This document shows, one piece after another, positions 33,373 through 41,473 of a stretch of DNA of 64,000 nucleotides. The notes under the pieces were generated by a model. That model ran no database searches. It had not been told where the DNA came from and saw only the letters and a list, made by a program, of their open reading frames with translations. Within the stretch, counting starts at the first letter, position 1, and each line of letters opens with the position of its first letter. The DNA is from CAADGL01 sp964643885 (GTDB taxonomy: Bacteria; Planctomycetota; Phycisphaerae; UBA1845; Fen-1342): positions 13,331-77,330 of the forward strand of contig CAZXUI010000012.1 in NCBI GenBank assembly GCA_964643885.1, written 5' to 3'. The translations under genes were made by a program, and so were the position numbers.

Positions 33373-36111
33373 ATGCGCAAGCTGCTCGGGAGCTTGAGTG
33401 GTGCCGTCGTCGCGCTGCTGCTGTCGGCGGCGGCGATGGCCGGGGAACCGAACGTGCTGCCATTGGCGGCCGAACAACTGCTGGTCGACTATCCCGGCGC
33501 GCGGGTACAGCTCTACGCCGACCAGCCGATCATCTTCTACGGCGCGCCGATGGTTGGGGGCCAGACGCCCGAGGAAGCGGCGGAACTGTGGCTGACGAAC
33601 TACGGGGCGGCGTTCGGCGTCGAGCCGCTGGAGCTGGAGCTGATTTTCAGCGGTGAGATCGGCCAGGGCCGCTTCACCGTGTTCGGCTATCAGCAGTACC
33701 TGGGCGGCCTGCCGGTCGAATACGGCATCGGCCGCATCCTGGTGAACAACGACATCGGCAACCAGGTGGTCTACGCGGCCGGCCGGTTCGCGCCGCTGCC
33801 GGCGGGGGGGCTGGCGGCGGTTTCGGTTCACGCGGACGCGGCGGTCAAGTCCGTCTCGTCGCTGCCGGAGTACGCGCATCTGCCGGTCTGGTCCGATGCG
33901 GAGCTGGCGGTGTTCGCGGGCGAGGATGAACGCTCGTCGGCTGCGGTGGTGTGGAAGTTCGTGGGCGAAGAGCCGGACCTGAACCAGCGCGAGAAGTACA
34001 CGTTCTTCGTGGACGCGGCCAGCGGCGCGCTGCGGCACGTGCGCAACGACGTCGTGCACACGGACGTCAACGGCAACGTCCGCGGCTACGCGACGCCGGG
34101 CACGCTACCGGACATTCCGAGCAATCCGCCGGTGCTGCTGCCGATGCCGGAGATTCGCGTGAGCATCACCGGCGGCAACAATGCCTACTCGAACCGAGAC
34201 GGCACGTACACGATTCCGCACGGCGGCACGACGACCGTGACGGTGACGACGAGAGTCGGACCGTCGGTCGGCGACGGGCGCTGGGTGTGGGTCGACGACC
34301 AGGCGGCGGCGGAGATGTCGCTGAGCCAGAACGGCCTGCCGCCCGGCCCGATCGATCTGACGTTCAACGTCGCGCCGTCGCAGTTCACGACGGCGCAGGT
34401 AAACGCGTTCGTGAACACGAACCTGATTCACAACTACTTCAAGGACCGCGCGCCGGCGTTCACGGGGCTGGACACGTCGCTGCGGGCGAACGTGAACCTG
34501 TCGCAGACGTGCAACGCGTTCTATGACGGCGGCTCGATCAACTTCTTCGCGGCCGGCGGCGGCTGCAACAACACGTCGTACAGTTCCGTCGTGGCGCATG
34601 AGTACGGCCACCACATCGTCAACCGCCTGGGCCTGGCCCAGGGCGCGTTCGGCGAGGGCTACAGCGACACGTGCTCGATGTTGCTCTATGACGACGACAT
34701 CATCGGCCGCAACTTCTTCACGAGCGGCGGTTTCGTCCGCGACCCGGACGGCGAGAACGTGCAGTACCCGTGCCCGCAGTCGGGCGTGCACTACTGCGGC
34801 CAGATTCTGGGCGGCGTGGTGTGGACGATGCGCGAGAACTTCGGCACGAAGTACGGCGCGGCGGGGCTGGACCTGATGCGGCAGCTCCACGTCGACTGGT
34901 CGCTGATCACGCTGGGCGGGCAGGGCAACAACTCGGCCCACCCGACGACGGCGATCGAATACCTGACCGTCAACGACGACGACGGCAACCTGGGCAACGG
35001 AACGCCGGACTACGATCAGATCTGCGACGCCTTCGGCGGGCACAGCATCGACTGCCCCGAGGTGAACCTGGTCGACTTCCAGTATCCGAACGGCCAGCCG
35101 GCCAGCGTCTCGCCGACGCAGTCGACGAATATCCGCGTGCTGATCGTGCCGGTCAGCGGCCAGCCGGTCGACAACTCGGCCCAGTTCTTCATCAGCGTCA
35201 ACGGCGGCCCGTTCAACAGCGCGCAGATCATCCGCGTCGCGGCGAACGAGTACGACGCGGTGATTCCGCCGCTGACCTGCGGCAGCGCGATCAACTACTA
35301 CCTCCAGGTCGACGTGGAGGGCGGCGGGCAGGAGACGGATCCGTCGAATGCGCCGGCCGCGTCCTTCTCGACGATCAGCGCCAACGGGCTGATCACCGTG
35401 CTCGACGACGCGTTCGAGAGCGACCTGGGCTGGTCGGGCGTCGCCGCGGGCGACGATGCGACTACCGGCCGCTGGACGCGGAACGTTCCGCAGGCCACGG
35501 CCGCCCAGCCCGGCTCGGATCATTCGCCCAGCGGGACGATGTGCTGGGTGACGGACTACCGCGCCGGCAGCTCGATCGGCGAGTTCGACGTCGACAACGG
35601 CAGCACGACGCTGACCAGCCCGGCCCTCGATCTGGCCGGCCTGAGCGGTGTGAAAATCAGCTACTGGCGCTGGTACTCGAACACGCAGGGCGCCTCGCCG
35701 AACGCGGACATCTTCGTGGTGGACGTGAGCAACGACGGCGGCGGCTCCTGGACGCGGGTCGAGACCGTCGGCCCGACCGGCCCGGAGACCAACGGCGGCT
35801 GGTTCCAGCACGAATTCCCGGTGGAAGACTTCGTCTCGCTCTCGTCCGACGTCCGCGTGCGCTTCATCGCTTCGGACCTCGGCTCGGGCTCGATCGTCGA
35901 GGCGGCGGTGGATGACTTCCTGGTCATCGCCCCGGATTGCAGCCAGACGGGCTGTGCCGGTGACGTCGACGGCGACGGCGACACGGACTTCGACGACCTG
36001 GTCACGCTGCTGGCGGCGTACGGCGTCGGCAACGGCGGCGACCTCGACGGTGACAACGACACCGATTTCGACGACCTCGTGACGCTGCTGGGCGACTACG
36101 GCTGCCAGTAG
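33373..36111 (+). CDS. Secreted thermolysin/fungalysin-like metallopeptidase with dockerin-like C-terminus (copy 1)
   Basis: A 912-residue exported gluzincin. ATG 33373 has AGGAGG 6 nt upstream (an ATG two codons earlier abuts it); the signal peptide ends near 'AAAMAGEP'. Residues about 60-240 are an FTP/PepSY-like propeptide ('NYGAAFGVEPLELELIFSGE', 'GRFTVFGYQQYLGGLPVEYG'). A small beta module is near 258-310. The catalytic zinc motif His409-Glu-Tyr-Gly-His413 is in 'VVAHEYGHHIVNRL', with third ligand Glu428 in 'GEGYSD'. After about residue 580 come Ig-like and jelly-roll modules ('LGWSGVAAGDD', 'VKISYWRWYSNTQG'). The last 40 residues are two calcium loops ('GDVDGDGDTDFDDLVTLLAA', 'GDLDGDNDTDFDDLVTLLGD') ending 'YGCQ'. 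It is a tandem paralogue of the next gene. Confidence 0.9.
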   Translation: MRKLLGSLSGAVVALLLSAAAMAGEPNVLPLAAEQLLVDYPGARVQLYADQPIIFYGAPMVGGQTPEEAAELWLTNYGAAFGVEPLELELIFSGEIGQGRFTVFGYQQYLGGLPVEYGIGRILVNNDIGNQVVYAAGRFAPLPAGGLAAVSVHADAAVKSVSSLPEYAHLPVWSDAELAVFAGEDERSSAAVVWKFVGEEPDLNQREKYTFFVDAASGALRHVRNDVVHTDVNGNVRGYATPGTLPDIPSNPPVLLPMPEIRVSITGGNNAYSNRDGTYTIPHGGTTTVTVTTRVGPSVGDGRWVWVDDQAAAEMSLSQNGLPPGPIDLTFNVAPSQFTTAQVNAFVNTNLIHNYFKDRAPAFTGLDTSLRANVNLSQTCNAFYDGGSINFFAAGGGCNNTSYSSVVAHEYGHHIVNRLGLAQGAFGEGYSDTCSMLLYDDDIIGRNFFTSGGFVRDPDGENVQYPCPQSGVHYCGQILGGVVWTMRENFGTKYGAAGLDLMRQLHVDWSLITLGGQGNNSAHPTTAIEYLTVNDDDGNLGNGTPDYDQICDAFGGHSIDCPEVNLVDFQYPNGQPASVSPTQSTNIRVLIVPVSGQPVDNSAQFFISVNGGPFNSAQIIRVAANEYDAVIPPLTCGSAINYYLQVDVEGGGQETDPSNAPAASFSTISANGLITVLDDAFESDLGWSGVAAGDDATTGRWTRNVPQATAAQPGSDHSPSGTMCWVTDYRAGSSIGEFDVDNGSTTLTSPALDLAGLSGVKISYWRWYSNTQGASPNADIFVVDVSNDGGGSWTRVETVGPTGPETNGGWFQHEFPVEDFVSLSSDVRVRFIASDLGSGSIVEAAVDDFLVIAPDCSQTGCAGDVDGDGDTDFDDLVTLLAAYGVGNGGDLDGDNDTDFDDLVTLLGDYGCQ

Positions 36112-36168
36112 GCGTCGCGTCCGCCCGCCGTCGCGGGCAGGTGCCTGACACCTGAGACGTAATCCCGC

Positions 36169-36206
36169 GGGGCTGCCGGTGACCGCCGGCGGCCCCGCCA
36201 CTTTTT
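36169..36206 (+). terminator. Rho-independent terminator after metallopeptidase copy 1
   Basis: GGGGCTGCCGG (36169-36179) pairs with CCGGCGGCCCC (36186-36196), an 11-bp stem with one G-U, followed by GCCAC and TTTTT (36202-36206). It lies 58 bp after the stop codon. Confidence 0.7.
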
Positions 36207-36250
36207 CGGACGCTGCCGGGCCGGCCGGCCGATTCCGGCCGGTTCGGGGC

Positions 36251-36279
36251 GTGCATCGGCCGGGCGACCCGGCTATACT
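36251..36279 (+). promoter_or_regulatory. Candidate promoter of the second metallopeptidase gene
   Basis: GTGCAT (36251-36256), 17 bp, TATACT (36274-36279), about 150 bp before the start. It is identical in hexamers and geometry to 33193-33221. It lies beyond the terminator of copy 1, so the second gene is likely transcribed on its own. Confidence 0.5.
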
Positions 36280-36428
36280 GAATCTGGCAGTCGTCGGATT
36301 TCCTGCCCCTTCCGCTGGTTTCCGCGCACCCTCCGGTGTCGCGTCGGCCGGCAAAAAGAATCGCGACTGATACACCTTAGGGCTTTGGCGAGCCAGCCGA
36401 GACGAGCGACACTCAAGGAGAGACGTTG

Positions 36429-39176
36429 ATGCGACACTTACCGCGCGGGCTAATGGCGACCACACTGACCCTTGCACTCGGGCTCGGTGCTGCGGCCGCC
36501 TCCGATTCCGTGAACCCCCTGCCGCTGGCGGCCGAGCAACTGCTGGCGGACTTTCCGGGCGTTCAGGTTCAGCTTCTGGACGGCCGGCCGCTGGCGTTCT
36601 ACGGGTCGCCGATGAACGCCGGGCAGACTGCGGACGAGGCGGCGGCGCTGTGGCTGACGAATTACGGCGCGGCGTTCGGCGTGGGCGAGCTCGAGCTGGC
36701 GCCGAGCTTCTCCGGCGAGGCGGGCCAGGGGCGCTTCACCGTGTTCGGCTACAACCAGTTCATCGAGGGCGTGCCGGTCGAGTACGGCATCGCCCGCGTG
36801 CTGGTGAACAACGACCTGGCCAACTCGGTCGTGTACGTGGCCGGGCGGCTGGCGATGCCGCCGGCTGAAGGCTTCGCCCCGATTCAGATTCACGCGGAGG
36901 ACGCGATCCAGTCGGTCGCGGCGCTGCCTGAGTATCAGCATCTGCCGCTCTGGTCGGATGCCGAGCTGGCGGTCTTCGCGGGCGAATCGGAGCCGGCACC
37001 GGCGGCGCTGACGTGGAAGTTCGTCGGTGAGCAGCCGGACCTGGAGCACCGCGAGAAGTACACGTTTTTCGTGAATGCCGCCTCAGGCGGGCTGGTCCAC
37101 GTTCGCAACGAGGTCGTGCACACAGACGTTCAGGGCACCGTGAAGGGCTACGGCTCGCCGGGCCTGCTGCCGGATATGGCCAGCAACCCGCCGGTGCTGA
37201 TGTCGATCCCCGAAATCCGCGTGCGGATCACGGGTGGCAACCAGGCCTACGCGGACCGCGACGGCAACTTCACGATCACCAACGCGGGCACGACGGCCGT
37301 GACGGTGACGACCAAGCTCGGGCCGCAGAGCGGCGACGGGCGCTGGGTGTGGATCGACGACCAGGCGTCGACGGAGCTGTCGCTGAGCCTGAACGGCACG
37401 CCGCCGGGCCCGTTCGATTTCGTCTTCAACACGACGCCGTCGCAGTATCCGACGGCGCAGGTGAACGCGTTCATTCACGGGATGCACATCCACAACTACT
37501 TCAAGGACCGCGCGCCGGCGTTCACGGGCCTGGACACGTCGCTGCGGGCGAACGTGAACCTGAATCAGACCTGCAACGCGTTCTACGACGGAAGCTCGAT
37601 CAACTTCTTCCGGGCGGGCGGCGGCTGCAACAACACGGCGTACACGACGGTCGTGGCGCACGAGTACGGCCACCACATCGTCAATCGCCTGTTCCTCTCG
37701 CAGGGTGCGTTCGGCGAGGGCTACAGCGACGTGTGCGCGATGCTGCTGTATGACGACCCGATCATCGCCCGCTTCTTCACGACCTCCGGCGGCTACATCC
37801 GCTACCCGGATGCGGCCAACGTGCAGTACCCCTGCCCGCAGTCGGGCTCGCACTATTGCGGCCAGATTCTGGGCGGCGTGTGGTGGACGCTGCGAGAGAA
37901 CTACGACACCAAGTACGGTGCGGCCGGGCTGGCCCTGGCGCAGCAGCTCCACGTGGACTGGTCGCTGATCACGATCGGCGGAATCGGGGCGAACTCGGCC
38001 CATCCGCAGACGGCGATCGAGGTGCTGACGATCAATGACACGGACGGCAACCTGGCCAACGGGACGCCGGATTACGAGGAGATCTGCCACGCGTTCGGCG
38101 GGCACAGCATCGACTGCCCGGAGGTGACGCTGGTCACGTGGGAATACCCGAACGGCCTGCCGACGGTGCTCTCGCCGACGGATCCGACGGCGATCGACGT
38201 CAACATCGTCCCGGTCGGCGACGCGCCGGTGCCCAGCACGGCGGCCATCTGGTACAGCGTCAACGGCGGCGCGTTCGTTTCCAGCGCGATGAGCCACAGC
38301 GGCGGGAACGCCTACGTGGCGACCATCCCCGCGCAGACCTGCGGCGACACGGTCGAGTTCTACTTCGCGGTCGACACCATCAGCGGCCAGACGCCGACCG
38401 ACCCGGAGACGGCGCCGGCGCTGGCCTACCAGGCCCGCTCGGCGATCGCGCTGGTGACCGTGCTGGATGATGATTTCGAGACGGACCTCGGCTGGTCCGA
38501 TGCGGCGCCGGACGACGACGCGACCGGCGGACGCTGGATGCGCGGCGATCCGCAGCCGACGGCCGCTCAGCCGGGCGACGACCACACCGAGGGCGGCACC
38601 CTGTGCTGGGTGACCGACTGGCGTGCGGGTCTGGCGATCGGCGCCAACGACGTCGACAACGGCAAGACCACGCTGACCAGCCCGACGCTGGATGTCTCGA
38701 CGGCGCCGGCCGCGGAGATCAGCTACTGGCGCTGGTACTCGAACGACGCCAGCTTCGGCCCGAACGAGGACGTCTTCGAGGTCGACGTGAGCAACGACGA
38801 CGGCACGACGTGGACGAATGTGGAGACGGTCGGGCCGGCGGGCGAGGGCACGTCGGGCGGCTGGTTCTTCAGTCGCTTCCGCGTCTCGGATTTCGTGACG
38901 CCGACGGCGACCGTGAAGGTCCGCTTCGTCGCGTCGGATTACGGCGTCGAGTCGATCGTCGAGGCCGCGGTGGATGACGTTCAGGTCGTGGGCGTCGACT
39001 GCGGCGCGACCGGTTGCGACGGCGACGTCGACGGCGACGGCGACACGGACTTCAACGACCTGGTCGCGTTGCTGGCGTCGTACGGCATCAATGCCGGCGG
39101 CGACCTGGACAACGACGGCGACACCGACTTCAACGACCTGGTGACGCTGCTCGGCGACTACGGCTGCCAGCCGTAG
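36429..39176 (+). CDS. Secreted thermolysin/fungalysin-like metallopeptidase with dockerin-like C-terminus (copy 2)
   Basis: A 915-residue paralogue of the preceding gene, collinear over its whole length. ATG 36429 has AAGGAG 8 nt upstream and is preceded by an in-frame TTG. The signal peptide is in 'MATTLTLALGLGAAAASDS'. The FTP-like propeptide ('FTVFGYNQFIEGVPVEYGIA'), zinc motif 'VVAHEYGHHIVNRLFLSQ', third ligand 'GEGYSD', downstream Ig-like and jelly-roll modules ('AEISYWRWYSNDASFG') and two calcium loops ('GDVDGDGDTDFNDLVALLAS', 'GDLDNDGDTDFNDLVTLLGD') ending 'YGCQP' are all intact. Divergence is concentrated in the post-catalytic modules and in the residues after the propeptide, suggesting substrate or partner diversification after duplication. 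Confidence 0.9.
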   Translation: MRHLPRGLMATTLTLALGLGAAAASDSVNPLPLAAEQLLADFPGVQVQLLDGRPLAFYGSPMNAGQTADEAAALWLTNYGAAFGVGELELAPSFSGEAGQGRFTVFGYNQFIEGVPVEYGIARVLVNNDLANSVVYVAGRLAMPPAEGFAPIQIHAEDAIQSVAALPEYQHLPLWSDAELAVFAGESEPAPAALTWKFVGEQPDLEHREKYTFFVNAASGGLVHVRNEVVHTDVQGTVKGYGSPGLLPDMASNPPVLMSIPEIRVRITGGNQAYADRDGNFTITNAGTTAVTVTTKLGPQSGDGRWVWIDDQASTELSLSLNGTPPGPFDFVFNTTPSQYPTAQVNAFIHGMHIHNYFKDRAPAFTGLDTSLRANVNLNQTCNAFYDGSSINFFRAGGGCNNTAYTTVVAHEYGHHIVNRLFLSQGAFGEGYSDVCAMLLYDDPIIARFFTTSGGYIRYPDAANVQYPCPQSGSHYCGQILGGVWWTLRENYDTKYGAAGLALAQQLHVDWSLITIGGIGANSAHPQTAIEVLTINDTDGNLANGTPDYEEICHAFGGHSIDCPEVTLVTWEYPNGLPTVLSPTDPTAIDVNIVPVGDAPVPSTAAIWYSVNGGAFVSSAMSHSGGNAYVATIPAQTCGDTVEFYFAVDTISGQTPTDPETAPALAYQARSAIALVTVLDDDFETDLGWSDAAPDDDATGGRWMRGDPQPTAAQPGDDHTEGGTLCWVTDWRAGLAIGANDVDNGKTTLTSPTLDVSTAPAAEISYWRWYSNDASFGPNEDVFEVDVSNDDGTTWTNVETVGPAGEGTSGGWFFSRFRVSDFVTPTATVKVRFVASDYGVESIVEAAVDDVQVVGVDCGATGCDGDVDGDGDTDFNDLVALLASYGINAGGDLDNDGDTDFNDLVTLLGDYGCQP

Positions 39177-39251
39177 CGAGATGACGACCCGGCCGCGGAT
39201 CGCCCGAGGATCGGCGGCGATTCGGGGCCGGCGAAGTGTCGCAGAACAAGA

Positions 39252-39291
39252 CGGGGCCGCCTCGGACTATCCGGGGCGGCCTCGTGCTTTT
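39252..39291 (+). terminator. Rho-independent terminator after metallopeptidase copy 2
   Basis: A 15-bp stem (39252-39266 with 39270-39284, two G-U pairs), 3-nt loop CTA, followed by TGCTTTT. It is 75 bp past the stop codon. Confidence 0.75.
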
Positions 39292-39550
39292 GTCGGCGGA
39301 CGCCGTCGGCCGCAACGTCTATCCCTCACTGACGGCGCGCCGTCACCTGGGCGTTCCTACCCCCCTGCCGTCGCTTTCCCCGACGACTTCTTCGGCCCGT
39401 GCCGACGGTCGGCCGACGCGGGCTGAGCTCGCGTGTCGAAACGGAACGCCGGGCGTTTCGGGTGGCCCGGCGGGGGCGGCCCGGCGGCCTGGCGGCCTGG
39501 CGGAGCGCGAGGCGGATCGTAAGTGGTTTTATTTCTGGCGGTTAAATGAG

Positions 39551-39576
39551 AAAGGCCGGCTCGATGGCCGGCCTTT
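39551..39576. terminator. Perfect AAAGGCCGGC hairpin, possible bidirectional terminator
   Basis: AAAGGCCGGC-TCGATG-GCCGGCCTTT, a 10-bp perfect stem between the rightward peptidase gene and the leftward tRNA. On the minus strand it is followed by CTCATTT, on the plus strand by CCCC, so it would serve the tRNA side better. Confidence 0.5.
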
Positions 39577-39600
39577 CCCCGGTAAATAGTCCGTGCTTCC

Positions 39601-39625
39601 TTCCTTTCGGCTCCCTAGAAAGGAA
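39601..39625. other. Hairpin TTCCTTTC-loop-GAAAGGAA
   Basis: A perfect 8-bp stem with a 9-nt loop containing GGCTCCC. The loop sequence CTTTCGGCTCCC recurs 43 bp to the right. Unassigned; part of a structured stretch downstream of the tRNA. Confidence 0.4.
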
Positions 39626-39812
39626 TGGACTGCGGCACCACCGTCTTTCGGCTCCCCAGCAAAAACACGGAGGTATACGCCACTAGACTATAGGTCCGCG
39701 GCTTGGCCGATTTCCAGTCCGGCCGCGCAAATTTCGCAGATTTTCGCAACCGGTTTCGCATAAACCACTTGCGCCACGTTAACCGTCGCGCGGGCGGACG
39801 GGATTGCACGAT

Positions 39813-39886
39813 CGCGCCCGGAGGGACTCGAACCCCCGACCGTCGGATTAGAAATCCGATGCTCTATCCTGCTGAGCTACGGGCGC
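39813..39886 (-). tRNA. tRNA-Arg (anticodon UCU)
   Basis: A 74-nt cloverleaf: acceptor GCGCCCG/CGGGCGC, D stem GCTC/GAGC, anticodon stem TCGGA/TCCGA around TTTCTAA with anticodon TCT, and T arm GGGGG-TTCGAGT-CCCTC. The discriminator is G, and CCA is not encoded. It reads AGA (and AGG by wobble), rare codons in such a GC-rich genome. Confidence 0.95.
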
Positions 39887-39944
39887 CGGGTTATGCCGCG
39901 CGGCCGGCGCGGGGGCCGGTCGTCGGGCCGTACGTATCATCCTA

Positions 39945-40019
39945 CCCCGGCTTCGCGTCCAGTGGCTATCCCCGGCTTCGCGTCCAGTGGCTATCCCCGG
40001 CTTCGCGTCCAGTGGCTAC
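39945..40019. repeat. Three tandem copies of a 25-bp unit
   Basis: CCCCGGCTTCGCGTCCAGTG-GCTAT repeated three times (39945-39969, 39970-39994, 39995-40019), identical except the last base. It lies between the tRNA 5' end and the transporter gene. No coding function. Confidence 0.9.
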
Positions 40020-40143
40020 GTCCGGCTGTGTCGCCACACTATTGAGGCCTGCGCGGCCGGGGAAGCGCGCGACGAGGAGTCGTCAGGCCCCGGTGCTGAG
40101 CCGGTGAGGTTGTGAGGCTTTCCGGCGCAGATGCGGGCGCGGG

Positions 40144-41442
40144 TCAATCACCATTCGGCGCACGCGCCGGCGCGGCTCGCGGCAGGCGGATCAGCAATAC
40201 GATCACCATGCCGACCAGCGTCAAAGGGGCGATCGCGGCGAATGCGGCCGGGTAGCCGAGCGAGCCGCTGAGCTTGCCGGCCAGGCGGGCGGACCCCATC
40301 TCGCAGACATTGGTCGCGGCCATGAAGGCGCTGAACTCGGTCGCACCGAGGCGCGGGTCGGTCAGGTCCATGAACAGGGCATAGCTCGAGGCTGTGAAGG
40401 CGCCGGCAAGCAGGTACATCAGCGACATGGCGACGATGACGGGCGCGAGCGGGCCGCCCTCCCCCGCGCCGAGCAGCGAAAGCAGGAACAGATTCGCGCC
40501 CATCGCGAGGGCCAGGGCAGCGACCGTGAGCTTGCGGCCGAAGCGATCGGCGAGAAACCCGCCGACGAGCGCTCCGGTGACCATCCCGCCGACCACGGGT
40601 ATGGCGAAGAACCAGCCGACCGTCTCGGTGTCGGCGCCGTGATCGGTGAGCATCGGTCCGGCGACGGCGCCGGCCGACTCGAAGGCGACTCCGCCGACGG
40701 CGCCGAACGCGAGGCCGAGCCACGTGCGCGGCTTTCTCAGCACGGTGGAAAGCGTGGCGGTGAAGGCGTGAGCCCGCCAGAGCAGGGCCCTACCCGGGGA
40801 CACATCCGCACCGCCGCTCGACAGAGCCACCGGCAGGGCCAGCTCGCGGGCGAACAGCGCGACCAGCAGCGTCGAGCACCACACGCATAGTACGAGCATG
40901 ACGACGACACCGGCCGGGCCGAGGTACCGCTCGGCCGCCAGCGACAGCCCGCCGAAGATCGCCCGCCCGCCCAGCATGCCGCACTGCATCCAGCCGTTCA
41001 TGCGGCCGCGCTCTTGCCCGGGCACGCTCTGGACGCAGAGGGCGTCGACGGAGGCGTCCTGCGTGGCGGCGGCGAAGGCGTGCAGCATCAGAAAAACGAG
41101 CACCGCGTTGCGGTCGGCGGCGAGGTCGAGAAAGAGAATCGGCAGCAGCAGCAGGCCCATCGCGAGCTGCATCGAGATGATCCACGAGCGGAGCGTCCAG
41201 CGCGGCGTACGGACCGTGTCGACCAGCGGCGCCCAGAGGAACTTGAGCGCCCAGGGCAGCACGAGCAGGGACGTGATCGCCGTGACCTGCTCGACGGGAA
41301 CATCCGCCGCGCGCAGGCGCGTGGGCAGCGCCCACCAGATATATCCGATGGGAGCGCCCTCGCTGAAGTAGAGCGCGGCGAACAGCGCCCTCCGGCCGGC
41401 GAAGCTCGCGAGCAGATTCGGGCGCCGGGTCGCGTCGAACAT
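40144..41442 (-). CDS. MFS / AmpG-like permease
   Basis: A 432-residue, 12-helix major facilitator protein. The N-terminal 'FAALYFSEGAPIGYIWWALP' and the second-half 'GGFLADRFGRKLTVAALALA' are typical. 'AAATQDASVDALCVQSVPGQ' followed by 'ERGRMNGWMQCG' is close to the AmpG/acetyl-CoA transporter group signature (QDxxxDA). AmpG imports murein muropeptides, but this subfamily also has other cargo. ATG 41442 is chosen; a GTG at 41499 would overlap the upstream gene and neither start has a good ribosome site. It is the last gene of the three-gene leftward arm of the MarR cluster, so it may import or export the pathway's substrate or product. Confidence 0.8.
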   Translation of the reverse strand: MFDATRRPNLLASFAGRRALFAALYFSEGAPIGYIWWALPTRLRAADVPVEQVTAITSLLVLPWALKFLWAPLVDTVRTPRWTLRSWIISMQLAMGLLLLPILFLDLAADRNAVLVFLMLHAFAAATQDASVDALCVQSVPGQERGRMNGWMQCGMLGGRAIFGGLSLAAERYLGPAGVVVMLVLCVWCSTLLVALFARELALPVALSSGGADVSPGRALLWRAHAFTATLSTVLRKPRTWLGLAFGAVGGVAFESAGAVAGPMLTDHGADTETVGWFFAIPVVGGMVTGALVGGFLADRFGRKLTVAALALAMGANLFLLSLLGAGEGGPLAPVIVAMSLMYLLAGAFTASSYALFMDLTDPRLGATEFSAFMAATNVCEMGSARLAGKLSGSLGYPAAFAAIAPLTLVGMVIVLLIRLPRAAPARAPNGD

Positions 41443-41473
41443 GTTTGCAGTCCGGCCCAAGGTCGGGGCGGGG

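Larger units (their letters stand above)
39177..39812. other. Intergenic region with terminators and structured sequence
   Basis: About 640 bp between metallopeptidase copy 2 and tRNA-Arg. It holds a terminator (39252-39291), a perfect 10-bp hairpin (39551-39576) and a hairpin near 39601-39625. Two direct copies of CTTTCGGCTCCC (about 39604 and 39647) and an AT-richer stretch with CGCAAATTTCGCAGATTTTCGCA (about 39726-39750) are also present. No protein gene recognised. It is the 3' side of the leftward tRNA and could hold its terminator or a small RNA. Confidence 0.5.
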
